64,000 bases of DNA from Lachnospiraceae bacterium UBA935 (GCA_002293525.1 DBDJ01000068.1:198137-262136), one strand, 5' to 3'; numbered from the stretch's first letter, positions 30,301 to 39,601 are shown. Made by a program: numbers and translations. The notes: generated from the letters alone by a model not told the origin.

Positions 30301-32600
30301 CTCATAAGGATGATTATTCCATTATTGGTTTCAGTACCGGAAAAGGAGCTTATGGTCAGTACAACCTTACAATTACTGCAAGAAGAAGTATTTTGATATC
30401 TATCAGAAAAAGACTATCGACTCGATTGTATCAGCTGTTCAAGTGGGATGAGGTCAAAATACAAAAGGCTGCAAGCGTTTGTATTAATGAAGCTGGAAAA
30501 CTTGATGGAATAAGCTTATTCTCTGCAGTGAATCCTAAAGATCACAATATTAATGAATTTATGGCCTATGTACTGACATCTCTTCGTGAAAAAAGAAATG
30601 GTGCAAGTAGTGCTTTAAAAGTTATGATTCATCTCGACTCATATAAGCATTGGTTTAACAGTGAGATTGAAAAAGATGAGTATAATTCTGCATCAAGACC
30701 AGATTTCCTTCTTTTGGAGACTAAGGATACACAGGATGGAAAACTCCATCTGGATGCTACTGTAATCGAATGTAAAATTGCTGGCTTAGCAAATATAGTT
30801 GAGCATAAGGAAAAAGCGCTATTACAGGTTGAGCATGGAATTAATAGGTTGTCATCATTATTCGATTCAAATTCCAAATCAATCATGAGAAGGTATTGGT
30901 ATGCTCAGCTATACAGGGCATTAGCATTTGCTCAAGTGACATTCAGCGATAATACCAGTGAGTTCGCGCTTGTTGCGGCTAAACTAAGGGCTGTATTAGA
31001 TGGCAACTTTGAAATTTCTTGGACAGGAAAGATTCTAGGATATTGGCTTGATATGGACGGTGATGCAGAGACAGAGCAAGGTGTAGACGGTGGTGTAATA
31101 TCTATTTTCGATGTGCCTCAAAAAGTGATTCAGGGACTTCTACTTGGAGATGAGTCAGATGTAGAATATGTTCAAGTGCCAGATGAAGTGCTAACAGCGG
31201 ATGAAGAACAAAAGAAGCAGATAGAGAATAGAGAAAAGGTGCTTTCTAGGGAAATCAAGTCTATTCAGAGAGGTAATATAGATTCTAGTCTCATAGAGCG
31301 AGAGGATATTCAAGCGATTGGGGTTTCAGTTAAAGAAGAGTATAGAGACAGTAATGATACGCAGTGTGAAAATACGGATATCCAAGAGGAAACATCTAGT
31401 AACGCTGAAAATGATGAGACAGAACCGGATCAAGACGATAACAATGCTGATCAAGTGAGAGAAGAACCAGACGAAGAGTTTCAGATAGAGAACACCAGAG
31501 TGCTAATCGGGAAGGATAAGTTTTCTAATGATGTTTTCTGGGAATTTGGTAATCCTTCTCTTGCTAATAGACATATGCTTATTACTGGAACATCTGGCCA
31601 AGGAAAAACTTATAGTATACAAACTATGCTTTATGAATTATTAAAGAGCAACGTTTCAGCGGTTGTCTTCGATTATACCGAAGGGTTTAGACCTGATCAG
31701 CTTGAGAAAAATTTCTTGGACAAGATGGGCGATAAAGTTAAACAACATATCATTTATTATACTGGAGTGCCTATAAATCCGTTTAAGAGGCAAGAAATAG
31801 AGGTTGCTGGAATGTCTATGCCGGAGAAGTCCGCAGATGTTGCCGCCAGAATAGCAAATATCTTCAAGCATGTGTATGGTTTTGGTGATCAACAATTCTC
31901 TGCAATCTTTGAGGCTGCGAGAAAAGGTCTCGATAAGTATGGTGAGCAGATGAACATGAAGCTGTTCCAAGATATGCTTGAAGAAGAAAAGGCAAACAAT
32001 AAAACTGCTCAGTCTGTTCTGTCAAAAATGGCACCATTCCTGTATAGCATTGAATTCAACTCTGAACAGGAATTTGATTGGGGAAATATACTATATACAG
32101 ATTGTGTCGAACTCAATATCTTCCAATTAACATCTATTGATCGGGAGATACAGGTAATCATTACGGAACTTATGCTGTGGGATGCTTGGTACTACACTAA
32201 AAAAGTAGGGAGTAAAGACAAGCCGTTTGTTGCTATTTTAGATGAGGCACAGAATCTGTCGCATAAATCAAATTCGCCAAGTGCTGCGATATTGACAGAA
32301 GGACGAAAGTTTGGATGGTCGGCGTGGTTTGCAACACAGTCAATAAAGATTTTGGCTGACGATGAAGTTGTAAGACTTTTACAAGCAGCCAACAAGCTGT
32401 ATTTTAAGCCGACAGATGACGAGATCATAAAAATGTCGAAACAGTTGGATCCTACTGACGGCAGCTTATGGTTAAATTCCTTGAAAAATCTTAAAAAGGG
32501 ACAGTGTATCGTTGTTGGCGACAGGATGGGAGCAAATGGCAGATTTGGTGTCACAAAGCCCACGATTACAACTGTTACATCCTTTGAAGAAAGGAAATGA
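27351..32600 (+). CDS. sspH: DptH/SspH-like nuclease-HerA/FtsK helicase
   Basis: 1749 residues, the effector of the restriction trio. Roughly residues 1-1100 carry no motif I recognise. A PD-(D/E)xK nuclease-like core follows: RPDFLLLE then LHLDATVIECKIAG (about 1116-1145). An acidic disordered linker rich in Asp/Glu lies near 1330-1380. The C-terminal third is a HerA/FtsK-type motor: GTSGQGKTYS Walker A (about 1411), FVAILDEAQNL Walker B (about 1624) and an ATQSIK sensor. Nuclease plus translocase in one chain fits DNA destruction by DndH/DptH. It ends three bases before the next gene. Confidence 0.83.
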   Translation: MKYIVNKTAEMIKRNSPSIDGEAMMRVDGFEDVRFYDSLAHKIKNNFSRSGLFVDIKLAKNKWDYFQNNSEYTSHLQSLQQNGWIAGSVSITRYRNLHASNLLLLLGTESEEDKGGLLNCYCITTDTIVAEVDGQYSEVFEYLTYFNEAEKRIIDKLYKDLFAYVPADIFKLSNIADEWENQIANIGDFVELFFANLSRWGLPSRKCNLPSGQELKGRKNVLELEHSFISRSLFKKMTLNRYKEYQDKLTKYKEMQGEYGPNWEGWADQAIHSYDRFADVVMEYARGENSDVNRILLVNTEFDVVSSVLGIKSGITTKGTKSTIKIKGNPLTVFTKAILYALNDCVGEDIARIKIDITQAEIVGMYSDAEGAEEADQLVETWRIICRSTNGIVPIINQRSWNLNDTGLDIEISPQGIFTPNNADVYMDSGIVKAAGYNKTLSKIDFTVKCYAVDGSYRDKLSPKYSWEFQENSAWIHAFSDICRQDTIFDENKSYIPLTKITKINSMIFAKSEEEFFDLYDESDVSFAFNIVDHIQQKVGASANKYNAQFIKLGYAFSAFVVAVKQEGFYASINKGSESEAVKLITEYIETGKLLASGILPQNLMWILDAYIHAFNIEDSTNVLTNETDARCCIVPPWHPATVQKMVDQNNFFLDGCQEWWKNLKGGKTSKSKIDFTVNNLEHMSLIQSSLDLFPSIGQQYFGSTASFGEFSVYARNDIENNYRLKDIIHKDAVFDDDFDAKEFAQMNDNAKMIYGVIHDYVRSFQNDNNISIVFINPMELQPIVASIYKYVDYARNSGNTGDININLKILVKPENKGGRNYLSYWMDEFFSQDSDVNIKTYLNEWSTEQELDKFLNGNHDIVFVMDLLTMNSLMFIGDTGLNGISINECRFPIVYRPTPISETTVRRKIELSQPQFSAAYAHTQIVRFRNNADIVPSGNFIAVREVCIDQNIQKMVYKLHSKAYWVVCIDSGMDGALLKNDESHKDDYSIIGFSTGKGAYGQYNLTITARRSILISIRKRLSTRLYQLFKWDEVKIQKAASVCINEAGKLDGISLFSAVNPKDHNINEFMAYVLTSLREKRNGASSALKVMIHLDSYKHWFNSEIEKDEYNSASRPDFLLLETKDTQDGKLHLDATVIECKIAGLANIVEHKEKALLQVEHGINRLSSLFDSNSKSIMRRYWYAQLYRALAFAQVTFSDNTSEFALVAAKLRAVLDGNFEISWTGKILGYWLDMDGDAETEQGVDGGVISIFDVPQKVIQGLLLGDESDVEYVQVPDEVLTADEEQKKQIENREKVLSREIKSIQRGNIDSSLIEREDIQAIGVSVKEEYRDSNDTQCENTDIQEETSSNAENDETEPDQDDNNADQVREEPDEEFQIENTRVLIGKDKFSNDVFWEFGNPSLANRHMLITGTSGQGKTYSIQTMLYELLKSNVSAVVFDYTEGFRPDQLEKNFLDKMGDKVKQHIIYYTGVPINPFKRQEIEVAGMSMPEKSADVAARIANIFKHVYGFGDQQFSAIFEAARKGLDKYGEQMNMKLFQDMLEEEKANNKTAQSVLSKMAPFLYSIEFNSEQEFDWGNILYTDCVELNIFQLTSIDREIQVIITELMLWDAWYYTKKVGSKDKPFVAILDEAQNLSHKSNSPSAAILTEGRKFGWSAWFATQSIKILADDEVVRLLQAANKLYFKPTDDEIIKMSKQLDPTDGSLWLNSLKNLKKGQCIVVGDRMGANGRFGVTKPTITTVTSFEERK

Positions 32601-32603
32601 TTT

Positions 32604-33425
32604 ATGAGGCAAGTAGCAAGTATTAACTTTCATCAAACATTCAGACCAGAGAAACAGTATATTTCTTCTATTCTTGAGATTGCTGGTGAAAATGTGTATA
32701 AATCTGTAAAGGATATCTCATTACAGACTGGAATACCTAATGGAAAAAGTAGCGGCAAGGTTGAACCCCATATAATTTATGCAGCATATATGGGATTGAT
32801 TAATTATGATAAAAAGGATTCAGAGTATGGATTGCAACGAACCTCACTGGGTGAAACAGTATATATGGAAGATCCTGGACTACAAGAGAAACTGACAGTT
32901 TTACTGTGTCACTGTATGTTACAAAGACAAGATTTAGGAGCACCTTTATGGACAGAGGTATTTAGAGCAATATTTCCACGGTATAGGCAGGGTATATCTA
33001 AGGATATGCTTCTTAAAGAACTTAATTTGGTATTTGATGGAAAGGTGACTGTGAAGAATATTGCGCCTTTTTACGGTTCGTATGATAGTTTTTTTGATTC
33101 TATTGGCGTTCTTGTGGATAATAATGAATCAATTGGATTAAACTCCATACCGTTTAATAGAGAATACATATATCTTTATGCGTTTGTCTTACTAGAGTAT
33201 TGGAAAGAAGCTTATCTGGATCAAGATGAGATATCATCTGATCGGTTGAATGAATTGCATTATCGAGGTGTTTTCGGTTGGGATACCCAAGAGGAATATG
33301 CAGTGTTAGAACACTTAACCGATAAAGGGATTCTAAGGTTAAATAGGCAGTTGACGCCATATACAATTCTGAAAATGTCAGAAAGCCATGATTTAATAGA
33401 TAAATTATATAGTGAATTATGTTAG
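32604..33425 (+). CDS. Second, diverged DUF4007-like (SspB-like) protein
   Basis: 273 residues, not directly recognised, but it aligns by eye along the length of the SspB-like protein at 18401. The N-terminal INFHQTFRPEKQY corresponds to the FRAHETFFIRKGW block; TSLGETVYMEDPGLQEKL matches TSFGAIVYENDRYIEEI, and the C-terminal FGWDTQEEYAVLEHLTDKGILRL matches FNLDAVSLLDVLHEVEKMGAIKI. It lacks the clear GWLSKG motif. It is co-oriented, three bases after sspH, with weak AAAGGA upstream, and is followed ten bases later by an SspC-like ATPase, so B-like and C-like genes occur again as a pair. Function unknown; a second DNA-recognition or nicking subunit is a guess. Confidence 0.72.
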   Translation: MRQVASINFHQTFRPEKQYISSILEIAGENVYKSVKDISLQTGIPNGKSSGKVEPHIIYAAYMGLINYDKKDSEYGLQRTSLGETVYMEDPGLQEKLTVLLCHCMLQRQDLGAPLWTEVFRAIFPRYRQGISKDMLLKELNLVFDGKVTVKNIAPFYGSYDSFFDSIGVLVDNNESIGLNSIPFNREYIYLYAFVLLEYWKEAYLDQDEISSDRLNELHYRGVFGWDTQEEYAVLEHLTDKGILRLNRQLTPYTILKMSESHDLIDKLYSELC

Positions 33426-33434
33426 GAGGTACGT

Positions 33435-36400
33435 ATGAAGTTTGGAGAACTGCTAGAGTTCAGAAAAGACATATATTTTGAAGGAGCGGTTCAGATTGAC
33501 TGGTTCTACGATCAGAAACGCGCCGCAAAGGTTGCAGAGAACTTTGTCTTTCATGGCAAGGACTATTTCGGTGTCGAAGAAATAGCATCGGGCGGGAAGA
33601 AAAGAATAGATACGATAGGGCTTGTTCAGGAACTGACAGCAAAGATAGGAGATAACACTGTTAAGGTTCCATCGCTGGCCATAGCAGATTATGGTACTGG
33701 AAAATCCCACTTGGCTGTTGCATTGGGGCAGCTCTTTTCGGGTCCTGAATACATGCCGGTGACTTATAACAAGATTCTAGCTAATATAAGAGCCATTGAT
33801 TTCGAGGCGGCTAAGGAAATCGCTGAAAATTGCGATGGGCGTAACTTTGTAATGGTCATAAATGGAATGAGGGATTTTAACCTTCATTCTGAGATATTAC
33901 GTGCAGCGCAAAAAAGTATGAATTTGTATGGTCTTCCAGATGACAATTTAAGGAAACTCAACCGAGCGCTCGAAACAGCTGAAATGTTTTTCGTTAGGAA
34001 CGCAAAGAAAGCGATAAGCATGTTTGAAAAAGCAGCTAAGGAATATGGCTGGGATGATAAGGGAGAGGAGCTTGAAAAAAGAATAGAAAATGAGCTTCTT
34101 TCCAACGACATAGCTTTTGAAATAGTTAATAAAGTGTATTTTGAAATCAATGGACAGGACATTAGGTGGGACGAAGGATTATCTGCCGCTACAATTCTTG
34201 AAATGCTGGTAACTGAGTATTGCGGAATAAACGGTAAGTTTGATCATGTAATAGTTTTTTTTGATGAGTTCGGAAGATATTTGGAATATGCGTCGACTGT
34301 CAATGCTGCCAAATCAGGTGATTCCGCATTACAGCAAATATTTGAGTCAGTACAAAATGCAGATGGTTCTCTTCAGGTTATTAACTTTATTCAGTCGGAT
34401 ATCAAAACATATTTGGAACGTGTTGATCAAACAAAGAATGTAAGTAGATATATAGGTAGGTATGATGGGAGCGATAAATACTATATTTCGTCCAACTTAG
34501 AGACTGTATTTTCAAATCTGATTCAGCGAAAAGATAAATCGGCATTTAACAATACTATAATCAATTTACAAAAGGAGAATGAAACTGCATGGGAGACTGT
34601 GTTTGAACAGTTAAATAGATGGCTTATAACAAAAGGAATATGGAGAGATTATAAGCTATTCAGAAAGGTGGTTATAGAGGGAATATACCCGATGCATCCT
34701 CTTTCAACGTTTATGCTGACACAGCTTTCAGACTATCTACAGAACAGATCTTCACTTACATTGATTGGCCAGTATATATATGAACTTGCGAATACAGAAG
34801 TAGAAGAAACCCTTGTTTTGATCATGCCAGAATATTTGATGAAAGGCGATCTCTATGTTGAAATGCTTACTTCAGAGCAAGAGGGAAAGCAAAAGTCTCA
34901 GCAATGTATCCGATATGACAATATCTTGAGGAAATTTGGTAATAAACTTTCAGAAGCATCCCTTACCGTTTTAAGGGCAAATTTGATTCTTAGAATACTG
35001 AGATTTAGAACTACGGATTATGATGATGCTAAAGCAGCGTTGATGTTTGCATCTGGACTTAGTCTCTCTGAAATAGAGGAAGAGTTAAATTGGTTAGAAA
35101 ATGAATATGCAGTTTTAGGTTTTGATGATCATGCTGGATGTTTTGATTTTATGGAGGAATCAAATGGAGCGCACGATTTCAAAGTAATTAAGAAACGACT
35201 TATTGCTTCTGCAGATGTCACATCAGATTATATCAATGATCTGAAGATTCAAGAAATAGCAGAGATATTAGAAATCCAAACCACTAACTTCGGTATAAAT
35301 CATAAGATTACTACAAATGAGTGGCAGTATAAGCAACAGTTATATCCCATAGAGCAGTTTACTGAGGCGAAGGCCGATTCGTATATTGCTGAATGGAGAG
35401 CAGCAACCAGCTCATTAGCACCAAAAGGACAACTGATATGGCTATACCTAAATAAAGATACCGATCCTGAACATATTGGGAAATCTCAGAATTTAGTGAA
35501 AAAATTTGAGAATTTGCCTATTGTAGTCATGTTAATCAACGATGATGAGAATAGGCTTTTCAATTATCTCGTTGAATACTATGTGTTTAACACAATGGAC
35601 GATTTGAATCGGAAGAAATATGAAAGACATTTTCTTGACGGATTAAGACAGGCTGAAAGTAATTTGAAAGATGAGTTTAATGAACTTAAAAAACTCCGTA
35701 TTAGGGTGTTGCCAGATACCGTAGAAGCGATTAGAAACAGGATTTCACTGTTCTTGACTGAAATTTTTGATGAAATATATCCCAAAGCGGTTCCATTCTG
35801 GTTCGACGGTTTTGTTACGAAGGGGAATAATCTGAGCGGAAAGGGCGGAGCATATTATTGCTCGATTATTAAGATGCTTTTGTCAGGATATATTAACTCC
35901 GATAGTATACATAATTTCGCAAGTGATGTTAAGAATAGGATTGATGCGACCTTAATGACTACTAGCAATACATCATGGAAGTGCATCAATGAGCAGTATC
36001 GTATGATTCCGCCAGAGAATAAAGCGGCAAGACTTGTGTATGATGATATTATCAATGATCTTAATAAAGGTGAGGGTAAGGCTTGTTCTGATATATTTAC
36101 TAAGTTCAGTAAACCACCTTATGGAATGAGTGATGATATTATTACCCTTATGATAGCGGTGGTTTGCGCTAATCTAAGTTATTGCCTGCGCTTCAAGTAC
36201 AAAGGCTCATTGACTAATATCAATAACTGGAAAGAGCTTGTTGTTATCAAAGATAAAAAGATTGATTTAGATGTCATCAGGGAATCAGAGTTTATTGTAG
36301 TTGATGCTGGAGAGGTAATAGACAAATACAAGAGACTATTTTCGAGAATCCAGGGCAACAGATTAATGTCTGAGATAAACGAATTGGCAAGAAGGCTCGA

Positions 36401-37670
36401 TCAGATGACGGTTGTTGATGAGGTTCCAGAGGAAATTCTGACGGAATATCTTCTTGTCAGGAAATTTCTTGACAATGGACTAACGGCACAAAAGAGCTGG
36501 AGAAAAGCTCTTGGAGAGGCAGAGGAACAATATGGAGAAGCTTTGGAGACCATTAATCTATTCAATGCTTTAAAAGCACTAGAATTATTTGAAAAGCTTC
36601 CGATCAAGCAATTCTTTGCAGATAGTGGCTTTGATTTCGATGAGGAATCAAAGTCATCATTGAACAATTTCAGAAATGAAATCATTGCTTTTATTGATGG
36701 TAATATCGATTCGTATTTAGGGAACATGTATTGCAAAGATGTGGAGCATTTAATTGCATTCCGTAATCATAACAATAGAATACAGACCATGCTTGAGGAT
36801 CTTGGGTTCCATGAGCATAGTATGCGTGTGGAAATGCAGAAGAATAAGGAACTTGATAACATTACTGAGATAAAATCACGGCAAGAATTGCGAGGAGACT
36901 GTAAAAAGTTTATTGTAGAGAGTAAGACGGATCGTTTTACATCTTATGTAGCAATCAAAGATTTTATCAAGAATGGAAAAGAATTGCGGGATAGAGTGAA
37001 AAAGTATTCTTCGTCACTCGGAAAAGACGGAGATGCACTTCAATCATCCTTGGATAGTAGAGTTCAGGAACTAGAGAATACAAAGGCACGTATTGAACAG
37101 GATATTACTGATATCTGGGATGATTTATATGAGGTTAAATCATCGGAGGATGTTCAAGATTTGATTGAACGTATCAATCTTGTAATGCAAAAAGGAATAT
37201 CGCCTAACGATCAGTCTGCTTTAAAGGAGATAAAGAGGAATCTTGATGCATTTTTTGTGGATATAGATCGGTTGAATAAGGAGGATTCCTCAAGGTCGGA
37301 GTTTGAGAAGATTTCTACAGAACTACGTGAAAATTACAAAGAATCGGAATTCGATTTTGAAGTAAATGAAATTCTTAGTGAAGTAATAAAAGTCGTTGCA
37401 GATAAACTAGATTCCAAGGAAAAAGAATGGAGGAAGGCGAATCTGACACTCGGTGATAAGAAACGAGGCGAGGTTCATCGATGGAAAGAAAAGACGGAGT
37501 TTCTTCCAGACTACTTGTCTAAGAAGACTCATGAAGATATTAGGCGTTTGGATGCGGAGGCTGATGAAATTATAAAAGAAGGAAAAATAGAAGATGTATT
37601 ATTCTATTTTGAAAAGCTTTCGGTAGAAGAAAAAAAGGAGTGTATGAAGAAACTCAAAAATATGATTTGA
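33435..37670 (+). CDS. Second SspC/BrxC-like large ATPase
   Basis: 1411 residues. Walker A IADYGTGKSH (about 83-92), Walker B VIVFFDEFGRYLE (about 271-284), then a block YPMHPLSTFMLTQLSDYL (about 418-435) that matches YPLHPVSTFILPRLSERV of sspC at 19300. It is about 200 residues longer than sspC, with a C-terminal coiled-coil region (about 1180-1400, Lys/Glu-rich). This shows the same ATPase family but a distinct subfamily. RBS AGGAGG. It is the last gene of the island; broken genes follow. No nuclease motif is seen, so with the preceding gene it may form a separate recognition/ATPase module or a partner of the F/G/H trio. Confidence 0.75.
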   Translation: MKFGELLEFRKDIYFEGAVQIDWFYDQKRAAKVAENFVFHGKDYFGVEEIASGGKKRIDTIGLVQELTAKIGDNTVKVPSLAIADYGTGKSHLAVALGQLFSGPEYMPVTYNKILANIRAIDFEAAKEIAENCDGRNFVMVINGMRDFNLHSEILRAAQKSMNLYGLPDDNLRKLNRALETAEMFFVRNAKKAISMFEKAAKEYGWDDKGEELEKRIENELLSNDIAFEIVNKVYFEINGQDIRWDEGLSAATILEMLVTEYCGINGKFDHVIVFFDEFGRYLEYASTVNAAKSGDSALQQIFESVQNADGSLQVINFIQSDIKTYLERVDQTKNVSRYIGRYDGSDKYYISSNLETVFSNLIQRKDKSAFNNTIINLQKENETAWETVFEQLNRWLITKGIWRDYKLFRKVVIEGIYPMHPLSTFMLTQLSDYLQNRSSLTLIGQYIYELANTEVEETLVLIMPEYLMKGDLYVEMLTSEQEGKQKSQQCIRYDNILRKFGNKLSEASLTVLRANLILRILRFRTTDYDDAKAALMFASGLSLSEIEEELNWLENEYAVLGFDDHAGCFDFMEESNGAHDFKVIKKRLIASADVTSDYINDLKIQEIAEILEIQTTNFGINHKITTNEWQYKQQLYPIEQFTEAKADSYIAEWRAATSSLAPKGQLIWLYLNKDTDPEHIGKSQNLVKKFENLPIVVMLINDDENRLFNYLVEYYVFNTMDDLNRKKYERHFLDGLRQAESNLKDEFNELKKLRIRVLPDTVEAIRNRISLFLTEIFDEIYPKAVPFWFDGFVTKGNNLSGKGGAYYCSIIKMLLSGYINSDSIHNFASDVKNRIDATLMTTSNTSWKCINEQYRMIPPENKAARLVYDDIINDLNKGEGKACSDIFTKFSKPPYGMSDDIITLMIAVVCANLSYCLRFKYKGSLTNINNWKELVVIKDKKIDLDVIRESEFIVVDAGEVIDKYKRLFSRIQGNRLMSEINELARRLDQMTVVDEVPEEILTEYLLVRKFLDNGLTAQKSWRKALGEAEEQYGEALETINLFNALKALELFEKLPIKQFFADSGFDFDEESKSSLNNFRNEIIAFIDGNIDSYLGNMYCKDVEHLIAFRNHNNRIQTMLEDLGFHEHSMRVEMQKNKELDNITEIKSRQELRGDCKKFIVESKTDRFTSYVAIKDFIKNGKELRDRVKKYSSSLGKDGDALQSSLDSRVQELENTKARIEQDITDIWDDLYEVKSSEDVQDLIERINLVMQKGISPNDQSALKEIKRNLDAFFVDIDRLNKEDSSRSEFEKISTELRENYKESEFDFEVNEILSEVIKVVADKLDSKEKEWRKANLTLGDKKRGEVHRWKEKTEFLPDYLSKKTHEDIRRLDAEADEIIKEGKIEDVLFYFEKLSVEEKKECMKKLKNMI

Positions 37671-37731
37671 TTATGCTAATAGAACAGCTGCGGGAGCCGT
37701 CCTATGAACATATCCCCACTCATCCAGTGTC

Positions 37732-37974
37732 CGCAACCGTGAACTGGCTTGCCTTGTTGCTATTGAGTTGAAGGTTGGTGCTTTCAAGCCTGAGCATCTG
37801 GGGCAGCTTGAATTCTACCTTGAAGCCCGACAGCGATGTAAAAAAGAAACCGAAAATCCGAGCGTTGGTTTTATTCTGTGTGCTGATAAAGATGACGTCG
37901 TTGTCGAGTATGCTTTGCGCCGAAGTATTTCACCGGCACTTGTAGCCAACGAAGAAGACGAAGCGTATGAGTAG
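37732..37974 (+). pseudogene. C-terminal remnant of a YhcG/DUF1016 PD-(D/E)xK nuclease
   Basis: The frame reads RELACLVAIELKVGAFKPEH then LGQLEFYLEA and CADKDDVVVEYALRRS, which is the C-terminal nuclease part of DUF1016 proteins (ELK is the catalytic ExK). The first two thirds of the usual roughly 350 residues are gone. YhcG-type genes travel with restriction systems, so it may be debris of another defence locus. Confidence 0.8.
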
Positions 37975-37982
37975 CGCAGATA

Positions 37983-38008
37983 AAAACTCGCAGACCTCAG
38001 CGAGTTTT
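37983..38008 (+). terminator. Hairpin terminator after the YhcG remnant
   Basis: AAAACTCGC (37983-37991) pairs exactly with GCGAGTTTT (38000-38008). It separates the island from the genes that follow. Confidence 0.75.
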
Positions 38009-38043
38009 AAACCTTAATTTCGAAATGCAGGAGGACGCAGGAA

Positions 38044-38508
38044 TTGAATTTAATATTTAAAAAAGCAACAATTGATGACCTTAATTTCTTAGTTGAAACA
38101 AGGATTGAAGTTTTGAAGGCCGCTAATAAATTGGATGATTCTGTTGATATGTCCTTAGTAACTGAAAATTCATATGATTATTATGAAAAATCTATAAAAA
38201 CAGAGAATCATATAGCCTACTTAGTATTTGATAATGATAACTTTGTTGGTACTGGGGGGATAAGCATATATTGTGTTATGCCAACTTATCTTAATCCGTC
38301 AGGGATAAAGGGATATATTATGAATATGTATATACGTAGAATTTATAGAAGACAGGGAATTGCATTAAAAATATTAGACTTATTGGTTCATGAAGCCAAA
38401 TGTCGTGGAATATCATTTATTTCGCTTGAAACAACAGACATGGGGAAATCGCTATATAAAAAATATGGCTTTCAAAAAATGGAGGACGAAATGATTTTGT
38501 CCAACTAA
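38044..38508 (+). CDS. GNAT-family N-acetyltransferase
   Basis: 154 residues; transfers an acetyl group from acetyl-CoA to an unknown substrate. The CoA-binding motif A reads YIRRIYRRQGIALKILDLL (about 97-115) and the end MGKSLYKKYGFQKMEDEM is the usual GNAT tail. A TTG start at 38044 follows AGGAG at about ten bases; no ATG offers a better fit. It stands alone between broken genes. Antibiotic acetylation cannot be claimed. Confidence 0.85.
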   Translation: MNLIFKKATIDDLNFLVETRIEVLKAANKLDDSVDMSLVTENSYDYYEKSIKTENHIAYLVFDNDNFVGTGGISIYCVMPTYLNPSGIKGYIMNMYIRRIYRRQGIALKILDLLVHEAKCRGISFISLETTDMGKSLYKKYGFQKMEDEMILSN

Positions 38509-38587
38509 GTGCTTTTTCGGTGTCAGAGCAACAGCCTTTTCTTAGCTTAAGGTGTATATCAAGTATTCAAAAATATGAGCTTTTTTT

Positions 38588-38859
38588 GATCCCGATGTTA
38601 CTGAATGGGAAGGTGGCGAGAATGCGGTTATTATTCAAACTTTTAACACTACAAATCAAGTGAAAATTTTACTCCAGGCTCTGTCAAATTTAATAATACA
38701 AACGAAAACCTTGAATATGTGCTAGTTTGTAAGGAATCGTTTGATACTGATTTTCTTACACAGGAAGAATACATGAAGTTGGATATTGAACAAAAAAATG
38801 ATTTTTGTACAGGACTACTATATTTGTGGGAACCTGATGACAGTCGTGGCGCGAATTGA
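38588..38859 (+). pseudogene. Frameshifted remnant of an unknown gene
   Basis: One frame gives DPDVTEWEGGENAVIIQTF; after a shift near 38660 another gives FTPGSVKFNNTNENLEYVLV onward to RGAN and a stop at 38857-38859. The two pieces read as one acidic soluble protein tail. Family not recognised. Confidence 0.45.
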
Positions 38860-38948
38860 TATAATAGCGGCATGGAATGATGTTCAATAGCAGGCTTCTT
38901 TTTCATATAATTGCATTATTAAACGGGCAACGAAAAGGAGGCATTTTC

Positions 38949-39592
38949 ATGAAAGGTAAAACAGCACTTATCACCGGTTCTTATGGAGGTCTTGGTACCT
39001 GTTTTGTAAATATACACGCAGGTGATGGCGGGAATCTGATTCTGGTCGGAAGAAGCCAGAAGAAGCTGGACGAACAGGCAGAAAGCGTCAGCAAGCAATA
39101 CGGGGTGGAAGTACATGCGATCACGGCAGATATTTCTTCTCCGGATGCAGCGCAGATGATCTATGATACCTGCAAGGAGAACGGCTGGCAGGTGGATTAC
39201 CTGATCAATAACGCAGGCTTTGGCGGTCAGGGTGATTTTACAAGAGAGCGGACGATGGAACAGGATATGACTATGATCGCGGTGAACATCGAAGCGCCGA
39301 CAAGGCTCTGCAAGCTGTTCCTTCCTGATTTTATCAACAGGGGAAGCGGCAAGGTGCTGAATGTATCATCGATAGCCGCTATGATGCCGGGTCCGCTTCA
39401 GGCTGTGTACTAGTGGATCCTACGAAGGCTGCCCAGGACGGCTATGAGGGAATGCTGAAAGGAAAACGGAATGTTATCTCCGGGCTTCCGGGCTGGCAGA
39501 CTCCTATGATTAAGCTGGCTCCTTTATTCCCGAAGAAGGCGCTACTGAACTTTGTTTATGATCTGCAGAGTGCCGGAAGCGCAAAGAAGTAA
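38949..39592 (+). pseudogene. Short-chain dehydrogenase with internal deletion
   Basis: Starts ATG 38949 behind AAAGGAGG. The NAD(P) site TGSYGGLG, NNAGFG and the catalytic-serine strand LNVSSIAAMMPG are intact, but the frame stops at 39411 right at the catalytic tyrosine. A C-terminal piece (DPTKAAQDGYEGMLKGKRNV to the stop at 39592) follows directly, so some 60-70 codons around the YxxxK site and beyond were deleted. It cannot be active. The AraC gene follows. Confidence 0.85.
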
Positions 39593-39601
39593 GGAAAACA
39601 A

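Noticed and set aside
16670..37670. A BREX or DISARM system
   Set aside because: BrxC-like ATPases are present, but there is no PglX/BrxX methylase, PglZ, Lon-like BrxL or DISARM DrmA/B-type set; desulfurase plus PAPS-reductase genes point to phosphorothioation.
39407..39423. ACTAGTGGATCC resembling a cloning-vector linker
   Set aside because: It is only 12 bases, lies at a natural deletion junction inside an SDR gene, and the downstream bases continue the SDR C-terminus in codons.
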